The position numbers were made by a program, and so were the translations under genes. Below, piece by piece: positions 1 through 9,483 of a stretch of 64,000 nucleotides of DNA (its first letter is position 1; each line of letters opens with the position of its first letter). Source of the stretch: Kalmanozyma brasiliensis GHG001 (Eukaryota; Basidiomycota; Ustilaginomycetes; Ustilaginales); assembly GCF_000497045.1 (NCBI RefSeq), contig NW_015961959.1, forward strand, positions 1,302,001 through 1,366,000. The letters are read 5' to 3'. The notes beneath the pieces were generated by a model. That model was not told where the DNA came from. It worked only from the letters and a program-made list of their open reading frames with translations, and ran no database searches.

Positions 1-2
1 GC

Positions 3-248
3 CGACGCAAGGTGCACACCGTCTCAGATGACGACGATGATGACGAAGACGAGGATGATGACGACGAAGATGACGAGGACGACGACGTGCAGGTCACGCG
101 AGTCACCCACTCCTCGCACCATCCCAACGGAGACAAGAAGAAGAAGCATGCTGCCGGCAGCAGTGGCTTGCAGAGGGAGCGCGGGAGCGATGGCGAGTTT
201 ATCGATGTCGAGAGCGCATCTGAGCAAAGCGATAACGACTCGTTCTGA
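3..248 (+). CDS. C-terminal end of a gene starting outside the window; acidic tail
   Basis: The reading frame is open from the left edge and stops with TGA at 246-248, so only about 80 C-terminal residues are present. The visible part opens with RRKVHTVS and runs straight into an almost pure Asp/Glu tract of about 17 residues encoded by GAC/GAT/GAG repeats. A basic KKKK patch, a Gly/Ser segment and an acidic Ser-rich end (SASEQSDNDSF) follow. Such mixed-charge disordered tails are common on nuclear, chromatin and nucleolar proteins, but the tail alone does not identify the family. No catalytic or structural domain is in the window. The tract could be partly a low-complexity coincidence, but its frame and the sharp end at a stop make a real C terminus more likely than not. 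Confidence 0.5.
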   Translation, partial: RRKVHTVSDDDDDDEDEDDDDEDDEDDDVQVTRVTHSSHHPNGDKKKKHAAGSSGLQRERGSDGEFIDVESASEQSDNDSF

Positions 249-423
249 GTCCCTCATCTAGCAATCTCACTCATGACGCTTCTGTCGCTCATTGCACGCT
301 GCTGACAATCGACTGAGGACTCCGAATGTGAAACGGTGAACTTCGAGAAAAGACAGTAGTGGGGGGCTAGAGATACAATCGCAAACTTCCTTCCTACCCA
401 AAAAGAGCGTGTCCGTCATTCCT

Positions 424-1017
424 TCAGAGCGTGTTCATGGCGCAGACCATGACGGCGGTCGCGATGACAGCACCCAACATGGGCACCATGATGCCTGCGG
501 GACTCAACATGCCCAAACTCAAAAAGATGTTTCCGTACTTCCCGCTTCCGTTGGTCGAGTTCAGCGGAACAAAGCCCAGCATCTTGCTGCTGTCGTCGCT
601 CTCGAGGTCGGCGCAGTTGGGGATGGTGCATTCCTCGCTGTCCGGTACGTTGGCCTGGTTGCGGTACCAGCACTGGGTGCCCTGATCGAAGCCGCAGCAG
701 GTGTTGATGAAGCCGTTGCCCCACGATGCCTGTTGATTGCTGGAAAGCTTGTTGTCCACGGAGCAGCCGGATTCGACGACGACGGCGTCGCCGCCGAGAG
801 GTGCCGAGCCCGTGGAGGTGGTGTCCGGCGCAGAGGCGGTGGTTGTGGTGTTGGCCGCTTGACGCGCTTCGAGCAGCGCACGCTCGCCGAGGATCGCCGT
901 GTCGTCAAAGGCCCGCTCGAAGGGCTGTGCGACGGAGTCGGCCAGCTGCGCAGAGGCCAAGGTGGCTAGTGCGAGGAAAATCGCCAAGATGGCGGTGGAG
1001 AATGTGAATGTTCGCAT
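424..1017 (-). CDS. small secreted, possibly GPI-anchored Cys-containing surface protein
   Basis: A 197-residue protein. The ATG at 1017 is followed by a strong signal peptide (MRTFTFSTAILAIFLALATL, cleavage probably after ASA around residue 23). The upstream open frame is just leader sequence, so this start was chosen. A propeptide-like stretch with a KEX-like ALLEARQ site and a Thr/Ser-rich linker (N-glycosylation site in NTTTT) follow. The core has six cysteines in an ordered pattern: one in SGCSVD, a CC pair in NTCCGF, then GTQCWY, SEECTI and PNCADL. An NSTNGSG segment precedes a hydrophobic C terminus ending VMVCAMNTL. This fits a GPI-attachment signal or a C-terminal membrane anchor at the cell surface. 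I do not recognise the family; it is typical of fungal cell-surface or candidate effector proteins. No intron is needed. Confidence 0.8.
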   Translation of the reverse strand: MRTFTFSTAILAIFLALATLASAQLADSVAQPFERAFDDTAILGERALLEARQAANTTTTASAPDTTSTGSAPLGGDAVVVESGCSVDNKLSSNQQASWGNGFINTCCGFDQGTQCWYRNQANVPDSEECTIPNCADLESDDSSKMLGFVPLNSTNGSGKYGNIFLSLGMLSPAGIMVPMLGAVIATAVMVCAMNTL

Positions 1018-2352
1018 CGTGACGAGATGAAAGAAGATATGGAGATGAAGGTGGGAAGACGGTCTAAGGGCGTATGAATGAAAGCCGGATAGAGATGGGT
1101 TGTTGTGGTGCTCAGATGTCGAGTTACTGAGGAGAGAATCCGCTTGTGCCGCAATCAGTAAGCAAGGCCGTGCGAAGAATCGGAGTTGCGAGGTGACCAA
1201 GGTTTGCTGGATCGACACTCGATTGCAGTGAAGAACGCTCGAGCCGCTGCTGCAAGAGACTCGTGGTCTTGGGTCTAGATCGAGGGCGGGCGGGTGATAA
1301 TCCGGGGTAAGGCGAGAAGGATGAGCTTCGTGTCTATCGGTCACAGAGGTGAGTGCAGGCTCGATAGAAACAGCGAGCTATGGCAGACGAGAAAGTGAAG
1401 GGTGGTGTTGGTAATGACAGATGAAGGATGATCGTGACGAGAAGGAAGTGCGACAGAGAGCGGAGGTGGAAATTGGAGAGCACGAGCTGTCTGCCAACCA
1501 TCGAGTGAGAGATGGGCTGCGGTGGCTTTTGTGTGGGCTGCCGCCCTTTGAATTTTCCGCTGCGGGTCACCGTGATGATGCACGATGGATTCGCTTCAGC
1601 TGGACCGCGGGAAAGGGAAGAAAAAGCGGGTCAAACCTTGGAGACAGGCGCGCAGCTGCTCAAAAACTGGGGGATCGCCGTTGACTGTTGCTTCACAAGC
1701 CACAGACAGGAGGGTTCTTGGTCCAATTCGAAAATAGCAGCAGCAAATGGCAGCAGCATGGTCACCGATCCAGTGCAGTTGCATGCCTCTTTGTATGAGA
1801 GAGAGCCCTTGCTCGGCAAATTACACCCTGTTCCTGTCCCTCTCCACGCTTGTTTCCGATCTTCTGCAGCCCACAGCAGCATCGACGGAAGATCACTTCC
1901 AGATCAAGTGTGCAAGAAGAAGAGATCAAGGCAAGACTCGGATGAGACATCAGCACGCGGATCAAACAAGCGGAATCTGAAAGAGCAATTGATTCCAAGT
2001 TTGCCGCCCCCTGAGTCGATTCGATGAAGCTGTCGGCGACTCGACCTTTCATTTTTCATTGCAACCGCCCGACCACGCTTCCAGCTTAGCCGATCCATGG
2101 GGAAAATTCGACTCTGCCTATCAACCCCGCATGATCAGCGAGCAGAGCAAGCGCGTTTTCACGTTGCCGCCAGCCCCCCTGCTCCGACCTACTTTGCCTT
2201 TCCCTTCTAGGGTCCTGATTAGGCGAGGATCGCTTCACACACAACCCTTCCTTCCGCGTTGACACATGCCTGCCTTACGTCCGCCGTTTCGACAGCGGCG
2301 ATGGCGGGCACAATGGGTGTCAAGGAGAACTTCTGACCCGAGCCAAAAAAAA
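1018..2352. other. noncoding interval, no supported gene
   Basis: About 1.3 kb between the surface-protein start and the tRNA. Several open frames of 60-170 codons exist on both strands, but none has a plausible domain, signal peptide or splice structure, and they overlap one another. The right side (2280-2352) is pyrimidine/purine mixed and runs into the tRNA terminator. The part next to 1018 is presumably the promoter and 5' leader of the surface protein. Confidence 0.5.
2345..2352 (-). terminator. RNA polymerase III terminator of tRNA-Cys
   Basis: Directly after the tRNA 3' end on the minus strand is an uninterrupted T run (A run at 2345-2353 on the plus strand, the first of these being the discriminator). 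This is the expected Pol III stop signal. Confidence 0.85.
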
Positions 2353-2452
2353 AGTGGAAGGTGGGAATCGAACCCACGACCTCAAGATTTTTGGAGCGCC
2401 GCTCTATCAAGATACGTTGCAATCTCACGCCAAACCACTAAGCCTCTCCCAC
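2353..2452 (-). tRNA. tRNA-Cys (anticodon GCA) with a 28 nt intron
   Basis: Read on the minus strand, GTGGGAG (2452-2446) pairs with CTTCCAC (2360-2354) to make a 7 bp acceptor stem with one G-U pair. The D arm is GCT...GGC with GG in the loop. The anticodon stem TGAGA/TCTTG encloses a loop with TT-GCA-A. The variable loop is 5 nt, and the T arm is GTGGG-TTCGATT-CCCAC. The anticodon GCA (2420-2418) reads the Cys codon UGC, and the base after the acceptor is T, matching the U73 identity base of cysteine tRNAs. The intron (2416-2389) sits at the canonical position one base 3' of the anticodon. Removing 28 nt leaves a 72 nt mature tRNA, the usual Cys size. A Pol III T run follows directly. Confidence 0.93.
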
Positions 2453-2658
2453 GGATGATGTCTCAATGGGATGATTGTGGCACCTATAACCAGTTAAAAT
2501 ATAAGCGGCGTTTACGATCGTCCTGCTGACCGTGCATCAAGAGGCCGAAGAGCGCCGTGACGCACAGGCAGACCCCGTGTTTTCCACCCCTTCCGTCAGC
2601 ATGATGGTGGAGGGTCTGTGCGGAGGTCTCATCGCCGGGATGGCATAGGGAGGCCTCA

Positions 2659-2664
2659 TATATA
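2659..2664 (+). promoter_or_regulatory. TATA-like element of the GFA gene
   Basis: TATATA lies 77 bp upstream of the GFA-domain ATG at 2741, a normal spacing for a TATA box with a short leader. This is position and motif evidence only. Confidence 0.45.
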
Positions 2665-2740
2665 GGGCAGAGGAATGTCACACGACATCGTTACCACCCA
2701 CAGCATCGTGCGCAACATCTAATATCGACTCTCCATTACC

Positions 2741-3429
2741 ATGCCTATCACTGGATCCTGCTTGTGCGGCAACGTCAAGATCACCGTCAACGATGGCGGG
2801 CTGCCGCTCAAGCCTGTCGTGTGTCGTTGCACGTAGGTATTGCCTGCCCCGGGGAGAGAAGGCGACGAGGCGTGATACTGACGTTGGCTTTTGTTTGTGG
2901 CTCTCCTGCCCCGCGGCGGCATGTTGTCCTTACATCCTCACAGCAACTGTCAACAGACGGCTGGATCGGGTGAGTCGATCATTTCAACAGCGTCAACATC
3001 GAATCGGCAGCGATACTGACAATCCGATCCATGTGTACCCTCGCAGTCTTCTCCCTCGTAGCCCTGCTTCCCAAGGAGCACGTTGAGATTTCGGGCGAGA
3101 CAACAGCCTGTACGTCCTCTGACCTTTCCCTCGCCTCTTCCCATCTTGTGCTTGCTAATTCTGCTTCTTCTTTCGACCGCGCAGACCGAGACGACACGAC
3201 TAGTAGCGGGAACCACTCCTTCCGTCGTTTCTGCCCCACGTGCGGTAGTCCCGTCCAGACCGTCTCCCCCTCGCGCGACACGCTGGCCATCATCAAGATG
3301 GGTCTCTTCGCCAAGTCCTCCGCCTGGGGAAAGGAGATCCAGCCTCCCCAATCGCAGATTTTCACGCGCAACAAGAAGGACTGGGAGCCCCTGGTCGAAG
3401 GTAGTGCCGTCGTCGACGGTGCTCCTTGA
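2741..3429 (+). CDS. GFA/CENP-V-domain zinc protein (glutathione-dependent formaldehyde-activating family), four exons
   Basis: Splicing 2741-2832, 2944-2969, 3047-3109 and 3185-3429 gives a continuous 141-residue protein. All junctions are GT-AG and the exon phases agree. The product starts MPITGSCLCGNVKI and then has CRCTNCQQTAGS, built across the first intron. It later has FCPTCGSPV. These are the ordered zinc-binding CxC, CxxC and CxxCG motifs of the GFA/Mss4-like fold. The family covers glutathione-dependent formaldehyde-activating enzymes and many uncharacterised cytosolic proteins, so substrate and activity stay open. Length is normal for the family. The 26 nt second exon is easy to miss. 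The third intron (75 nt) is a multiple of three without a stop, so its retention would add 25 residues in frame. Confidence 0.88.
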
Positions 3430-4143
3430 TACATGTTAAAAGTGACATCAGCCAAGACTATGAAAAAGTATCGCAAATTGCTCATTTGTGCCTGTGAGCG
3501 CGGAGAAAGACGGCGACCGCGACGAGATAAGGAGACCATTCACCGGCATGATCTGCTTCCATACGATGACGATGAATGCTTCTTGGCGCTGCTTCGATTT
3601 GATCGGCTGTAAGGACGACGTTCATCCGAAAGGGGGGCTTGACGATGAGAGATGCCAAGAAGCCGACCTAATCTTTGTGGGTTCGGGGAAAGACGCTGAT
3701 TATGCACAACGGCGAGCAAGACGTCTATGCGGGGTTCGCGAGGTTCTCAGAGATAAGGGATTTTCGGCGATCAAAATTCCTAGCTGGAGGAAATCTGATC
3801 CGTGCAGCACGAGAAGAAGCTCGTCAAGCTCGGACTTGGCTTGACCGTGAGGGTGACTGTGTAGGTGACTGTTAGTGACTGATTGCTCCACATGGCCTGA
3901 TCATCGAGCAATGCTCGGCGAGACGAGCCCTGCATGAGCAGGACGCTTGGACCATGGTCGTATAGATAAGGATCCGACAATCTGGCTTTGTTGCGTGGTA
4001 TATAACACGTCCTCCTCGTCAAGCTTTCCATTGTCTTGTCTACACCACGCATCAAGCTACAAGCACAGCAGTACCTCGAACAAGCCTCCAGTCAAGCCGC
4101 AAACCAACCTTCAAGCACCCAAGCACACCATCTCAACTCCAAA
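3430..4143. other. intergenic region with cyanase promoter
   Basis: No supported gene. The right half is the promoter and pyrimidine-rich leader of the cyanase gene. Overlapping short frames on both strands have no recognisable features. Confidence 0.5.
3999..4005 (+). promoter_or_regulatory. TATA box of the cyanase gene
   Basis: TATATAA lies 139 bp upstream of the cyanase ATG and is followed by a CT/CA-rich leader that would hold the transcription start. Confidence 0.5.
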
Positions 4144-4620
4144 ATGGCGACCACACCCAAGATCCTCTCTACCCTCCCTAACGTCTTCACCTCGCTCCAC
4201 GAGGCCAAGATCAAATCCAAGCTCACCTTTGCGCAGCTCGGCGAGGCCATCGGGCGCAATGAATGGTACACCACCGCCATCTTCTACGGCCAAGCACGAC
4301 CGGACAAAAGCGATGTCGAGAAGCTCTCGGCCGCCCTCGGTCTCCAGCAGGGCTTCCTCGAGGAGGCTTTCGGGGAGGACTTCTTCCCCTTGCGCGGTCT
4401 CGGCGAGTTCCCCCCCCAGGACCCCGTCCTGTACCGACTGTACGAGGTCATCGTCGTGTATGGCTACCCGTTGAAGCACATGATCAACGAAAAGTTCGGC
4501 GACGGCATCATGTCCGCTATCGACTTCGAGGGCGACGTCGAGAAGGTCAAGGGTAGTCAGGGCGAGGACAGAGTCAAGATCACCCTCAACGGCAAATTCC
4601 TCCCCTACCGCCGATGGTAA
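4144..4620 (+). CDS. cyanate hydratase (cyanase)
   Basis: A 158-residue intronless protein of exactly the usual cyanase size. Cyanase converts cyanate plus bicarbonate to ammonia and CO2, detoxifying cyanate and releasing nitrogen. The N-terminal helical DNA-binding-like domain is visible (LTFAQLGEAIGRNEWYTTAI). The catalytic C-terminal domain follows, with YRLYEVIVVYGYPLK holding the family's Arg and Glu, and GIMSAIDF holding the catalytic Ser. It ends KFLPYRRW, as in other eukaryotic cyanases. The ATG at 4144 (context AAAATGGC) is preferred over the longer open frame because it starts the conserved domain and fits the family length. It converges on the Tudor-SN gene with only 92 bp between stops. 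Confidence 0.96.
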   Translation: MATTPKILSTLPNVFTSLHEAKIKSKLTFAQLGEAIGRNEWYTTAIFYGQARPDKSDVEKLSAALGLQQGFLEEAFGEDFFPLRGLGEFPPQDPVLYRLYEVIVVYGYPLKHMINEKFGDGIMSAIDFEGDVEKVKGSQGEDRVKITLNGKFLPYRRW

Positions 4621-4712
4621 ATCACCTCGCTCAAGTTCTGCAATCACACATCATTGTACCAATCTGTGCGATGAGAATGTCTTTCAATATGCTTTTGGAT
4701 CCGTAATGCATG

Positions 4713-7700
4713 CTAATCCTCGGTGGGGTCACCGTACTCGAAACAACCCCTGTGTCGACTTCTCGCCTCGTCCAGTCCCGCCTTCAGCGCCTTGGTCAGG
4801 ACCGGATAGCTCTTCCAGTACCTCACCTTGTCGTCCAGCAGCGCATAACCTTCCTTGGTCAGCTCGTAGTTGATGCAACCCTGCTCGGGGCTCTGACCAA
4901 TGCCCGGACTCTCCGGATCATACAGGCTGACATGTACCACGTTCGTCCCTGGCTCGACAAAGTCGATGTTGGCGATCATCTTCCTCCCTTCAGCCGCAAT
5001 CGCTCGGAAGCGGTCCAGCGCCTCCTCGACGTACTCCGCCTGCTTTCCGTCGTACAGCCTGACGAACGACAGCCGCGCATCGCGAGCCTGTGGTGCTAGA
5101 CGGGTGCGGCCGAAGCGCGAAGAATCGAGCGGACGCAGGTCGCGAAACTTGACACTCTCCTTATTGCCATAGTCGATGAATGAGACTTGGGCCTCCTTGA
5201 GTCCGGGTGAGACCTTACGGATGATCGCACGGTACCACGCGCCATCCTGGCTGAACTTGGCAGACACCAGATCGCCGACGCGAGGGATGAAGCTCGCAGA
5301 AGAGGCGGCGGGTGACTTGTGGTGAAGCGAAAACTCTTCCATGAGCGTCTCGAGCTCTTGGATCTGGTCGTTGAGTACTTGGATGCTGAAGCCGAACGGA
5401 TCGTCGGGACCGGACGATCCGCGGACGTCGGAGATGATGCAGTCGACGTACTCTGTCCTTGCCGGGGCGGGAGCGGCGAGACCACCAGCAGCTGCACCGC
5501 CGTTGGCAGCACCGCCCCACGCAGGACCGCCGCTGCGAGCAGGTCCAGCTCCTGCACTAGCCCCACCCGCAGCGGCACCCGCATTGACGGGCTCGCCATA
5601 CTCGGCCTCCTCCGCAGCCGCATCGTAGTCGTGCCACAGCCCCAGCTTGCTCGACTTTGCCTTCTCCTCCGCGTCGAGCAACGACTTGTAGAACGGCGTC
5701 GCCTCGGCGCTGTACCCGTGCACCGTGGCGAGACCGCTCTCGACGAGCGACACTGCCAGGTTGTCAGTCTTGTTGAGGTAGAGCGCGCCGATGAAGCCAC
5801 CTACCTTGTCTGTGCTGAACACCTCGATCTCGACGTCCCGCTGCAGTGCACGCATGGTGGAGAAGTCGAGACCTTCGCGACCGAATGGCTCGTCCTTCTC
5901 AGAATGATTCCGTGCCGTCTTGGGAGCGCGGATACCAGCGAGGACGAAGGTGAGTCGCACGTTCTCGCGCGGCACGATCAGCTTGAATCGAGAGGCGGAA
6001 GCGACAAAGTCGACGATGGCGGTGAGACGACCGGCACGCTTGAGGCCGGGGAGGAACGTGTTGGCCTTGGAGGCGGTCTCGGAGGCATCGCCCATGCGTG
6101 GCGCTGGGAGTTCCTTGCCAGAGTGGATACCCTTTGCTTCCGTGACGGCTTTTGCCTCGGCCTCCATCAGGCCGTCAAAGTTAGGCGAGCGGTCCTCGTC
6201 ATCCCGACGATGCCTCTGCACGGTAGCAAGTCCCTTGGAGATGAGCAGCAGACCAATGTCGGAATCCTTGTTGCCTTGCTTGACGGTAGCATACTCGCGC
6301 TCGTCAAAGTCGCCCTCCTTAGGCTTGATGTAGTCCATCTGCACCGAGACCGTCTTGCCGACGAGGCGCTTTCGAAGGAATTCGCGAGCTTCGGCAGCGT
6401 AGCCGGCTTGCTTGGCGTCCTTCGCCTGGGGTTGACGCAGCGACGAGAACTGGATTCGCTTCTCAGGACCAAGCTCGCCGTCAGCACCGACCTTGCGGAC
6501 CTGTATCGTGTCGCCCGAGATGATGCGCGAGACAACGCCGTCAAAGGTGCGAGCAGCAACGGGCTGGCTGGCCAGAGTGGTGGACGAAGAGGCAGGCGCC
6601 GAGTAGGATCGCCAGAGATTGAGACGCTTCTCCTTGGCTGTTCGTTCCGATTGGCGGTACTTCTCCATGCCGCCGTAGGAAGCGAGCATGCCAGCGTGCC
6701 AGTCGACACATCGGGCCAGACCTGCCGACAGCAAGAACTGAGCAATGTCGCCGACGGGGTGAATCGCAAGACCAATCAGGACGCTCGCCGATGGCGCAGC
6801 AGGGGTAGGTGCTGCCGATGCTGTGCTTGCGAAGGGAGTGGGTGCTGCGACAGGTTGTGGCACCGAGAGAAGTGTGACCTTGATGTTGCGCTGAAGGAGG
6901 CGGCTCTCGACAAAGAACTTGGCTTCTTCGCCGTATGGCTCGCTTGCATCGGTAGGACTGGCGCCTCCGCCACCAGTGACACGAGGAGCCTTGATGCCGG
7001 CCAGGCTGAGGTTGATCATCTGCTGATGGGTCGAAGAGAGGAGCAGACGCACGCGGAGCATGCTGCCGTCACGGACCTGCTCGACGATCGACTCGATGGG
7101 CTTGCCCTTCCACTCGGCGAGGAAAGCAGAGGTGTCCTCAGGCATCGAGTGGTCGACCTTGAGCAGATCGTCTGGACCCCAGAGACCTACACCGGCAGCT
7201 ATAGCTTCGTCTTGAACGGTCCTCAGCTTCTGCTTCCAGCTGCCATCGTCGGCCTCGTCGCTGCGACGAGCGACCGAGTCGTGCACTTTGGCCCAACCGG
7301 CAGCGAGGATCTCGTGAGCGACGTTGGTGTCTGGCTGACCAGGCGCCTTGGGCGGCAGGAAGACATGAGCGAACTGGCGCGGTTGAGCGACCGTGCTGCC
7401 AGGGACTGCTGCGGGTGCGGGAACAGTGTACTCGATGCGATACCTGATTTCACGGCCGACGGTGAGCAGACGGAGGTATTCGCGGGAAGGGAAAGCCTGC
7501 GGGTCGTCCTCACGATCGCGCGAGCCCAGACGAGGAGCAGCGATGCCGGCGATATGGACGGTCTCTTCCTTGCCTGGGATGTTGACGCCTTTAGGACGAA
7601 TGACGATCGTGTCACCGGAGAGAACGCTGCGGACGATGGCGCTCTTGAGGGCGGGGACGAGCGGTGCGGCGGCGGTGGTGATGCCGTTGCTGGCTGTCGC

Positions 7701-7772
7701 TCCGTTGGTGGAAGGAGGGCCTGCGTTGGCAGGGATTGATGCTGCGGTGGCTGCTGATGCTGCGAACGACAT
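4713..7772 (-). CDS. Tudor staphylococcal nuclease (SND1/p100-like)
   Basis: A 1019-residue intronless protein. Staphylococcal-nuclease-like repeats run from about residue 45 to 720: SN1 contains IVRSVLSGDTIVIRPKG, SN2 about 205-385, SN3 begins at FDGVVSRIISGDTIQVRK, and SN4 about 580-725. A Gly/Ala/Pro-rich linker lies at about 727-770. A Tudor domain (about 829-886, VGDLVSAKFSQDGAWYRAII and VSFIDYGNKESV) is embedded in a fifth partial SN domain that continues to the C terminus. This is the classic 4xSN-Tudor-SN architecture of Tudor-SN, a mostly cytoplasmic RNA-binding protein linked to mRNA decay, stress granules and splicing in other eukaryotes. The Ala/Gly-rich linker is longer than usual. 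The start at 7772 is the first ATG of the frame. Confidence 0.95.
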   Translation of the reverse strand: MSFAASAATAASIPANAGPPSTNGATASNGITTAAAPLVPALKSAIVRSVLSGDTIVIRPKGVNIPGKEETVHIAGIAAPRLGSRDREDDPQAFPSREYLRLLTVGREIRYRIEYTVPAPAAVPGSTVAQPRQFAHVFLPPKAPGQPDTNVAHEILAAGWAKVHDSVARRSDEADDGSWKQKLRTVQDEAIAAGVGLWGPDDLLKVDHSMPEDTSAFLAEWKGKPIESIVEQVRDGSMLRVRLLLSSTHQQMINLSLAGIKAPRVTGGGGASPTDASEPYGEEAKFFVESRLLQRNIKVTLLSVPQPVAAPTPFASTASAAPTPAAPSASVLIGLAIHPVGDIAQFLLSAGLARCVDWHAGMLASYGGMEKYRQSERTAKEKRLNLWRSYSAPASSSTTLASQPVAARTFDGVVSRIISGDTIQVRKVGADGELGPEKRIQFSSLRQPQAKDAKQAGYAAEAREFLRKRLVGKTVSVQMDYIKPKEGDFDEREYATVKQGNKDSDIGLLLISKGLATVQRHRRDDEDRSPNFDGLMEAEAKAVTEAKGIHSGKELPAPRMGDASETASKANTFLPGLKRAGRLTAIVDFVASASRFKLIVPRENVRLTFVLAGIRAPKTARNHSEKDEPFGREGLDFSTMRALQRDVEIEVFSTDKVGGFIGALYLNKTDNLAVSLVESGLATVHGYSAEATPFYKSLLDAEEKAKSSKLGLWHDYDAAAEEAEYGEPVNAGAAAGGASAGAGPARSGGPAWGGAANGGAAAGGLAAPAPARTEYVDCIISDVRGSSGPDDPFGFSIQVLNDQIQELETLMEEFSLHHKSPAASSASFIPRVGDLVSAKFSQDGAWYRAIIRKVSPGLKEAQVSFIDYGNKESVKFRDLRPLDSSRFGRTRLAPQARDARLSFVRLYDGKQAEYVEEALDRFRAIAAEGRKMIANIDFVEPGTNVVHVSLYDPESPGIGQSPEQGCINYELTKEGYALLDDKVRYWKSYPVLTKALKAGLDEARSRHRGCFEYGDPTED

Positions 7773-9483
7773 GGTGATGAGGAGATGCTGCTGTTGATGC
7801 TTTGAATGCGTAATGGCTTGGCTGGAACGTGACTGAATGCTGCAAATGAAGTGTGCCTATGCTGAGAAGAAGGTTTGAAGACAAAGCAGAGATGAAAGCT
7901 GAAGAACAAGGTTGGAAGGATGTCAATGAGGAGGATCGAAGAAAGGGAAGAGTGAGTTGGCACCGCTGGCTTGGTCGGTCGATCGAGGCACAGACACGCA
8001 CACACACCGGCAAACGAATCAGAAACGAGTGGCCCGTTCGAGAAAGAAGGCGGCTTTCTTCTTAAGCGAGCAGAGACCAACACTCACCTCGTGTTTGCAT
8101 CGCCTCTTCGCTTTGAATTCATATCTCTCGCTCGCACGTTGAAGCTGATGACCTGCACACACTCGCTGCAATTGAATCTGATTGTGCAAGTCATGACCGC
8201 CTTGTCGCTACTCGAACCTTGTATGGAAGGGAAGCGTCGCCGTGAAGAAGCTTTTACAGACTGCATCAGCCGACCAACGTCAAAGGTGAGCCGCAAGCCT
8301 GGGTTGAATACAATATTGAGCTGCTCTGACTGCGCTTTGTATTCGCATTTGATTGAGGCTTGCGTTGGAGGCCGGGGCATGCTTGTTTTGCATTAACTGT
8401 TAAGCCGTTCACGATAGGAGATCGACCCGATGATTCGAGATTGCAATCTGCCAGCTCGGCAATGAAAGGGATTTTCGCTCGCTTGGGAATTCAACTTTCT
8501 GGGGCGCGAGCTCGGCCAGCCGTTGCCAGCTTGCACGTCGCTGTCTGTCTGCGAGTGCTGTGCATCCAGCTGCACCTCGGTCTGTGCTGGCAGCAACGCG
8601 TTGAGGATGCCATGTGCGTGTGAGCGTGTCGACAGCTTCCCACGCCGTGTTCCACCGAATAGCCGCCAGAGACACACTAAAAAATGTCCCCCGTCCGACC
8701 CCAGCTTGATGTCTAAGCACTTGTGGCGCGATGACGATCATATTCGACACTCGCACACGCGCTTGCGAGACAGGACGATCGCTATCGGTCAACCCAACTC
8801 GCTTTTCGTTCGGGTTGGCCAACTTATCTTGCTTTTGGACCTCCGCTCGATGCGGAAAGTGAAAATGCATTTTTGACGTGAGGCGAGTCTGCCTCTGACG
8901 CTCCTGACTCGGTCTTGGGAAAATCAGCAAATTCGAGAGCAACCACCACCACCAGGCGCGTGTATGCACTCTCGTCCCGCTGGGAACAAACGCTGTCGTG
9001 ACACCAACCTCTGACATGGTGGGCTGGCACAACTACAGAACACTTCCTGCCGACTAGCAAGCCATGTCTGAGGCAAATTCTCCGTGTGCGACCATCCGCT
9101 CGCCAGCAGTCGCCCTCCGGCTTCTTTGCCATGCCATGTGGCTCCATCCCGCTGGTTCCAGCTGAAGCAAAAAGCGTGTTCTATTCGCCCTGCCGTGCGT
9201 GTCCTTGTATGCGCTCGTGTCTCGTCCCTCTCCCGCCTCGTCCCTCTCCCGCTGGCCAGCCTGTCCATGTATGCGGTCCCTCGTCCATAGAAGGCCGCTC
9301 CTCCCTCCCTTCCATCATCCTCTCATCCCATCTCCCTTCATATATCCTTCGTGGCTGGTTCCACTTCCCTTCCCCTCGTCCCCTCCTTTCGTACACTTCC
9401 GAACGACCTAGACGCCCCCCTTCCAGTCCTCGACAGCACTTAGAATCCAACTAGACGAGACAACTAGAACGACTCCGCCCAAG
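7773..9483. other. 1.7 kb intergenic region between divergent genes
   Basis: Probably the promoter regions of the Tudor-SN gene (minus) and the secreted-protein gene (plus). A TATA-like ATATAT at 9340-9345 followed by a CT-rich stretch (9350-9480) looks like the core promoter and leader of the plus-strand gene. Open frames up to 207 codons occur on both strands, but they overlap, lack domains and look like GC-rich noncoding sequence. Confidence 0.5.

Noticed and set aside
5319..7739. 806-codon plus-strand frame
   Set aside because: Antisense shadow of the Tudor-SN gene, a codon-usage effect in a GC-rich gene.
7773..9483. Long open frames on both strands in the Tudor-SN upstream region (up to 207 codons)
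   Set aside because: They overlap on opposite strands, have no signal peptide, domain or splice context, and fit open frames expected by chance in GC-rich promoter DNA.
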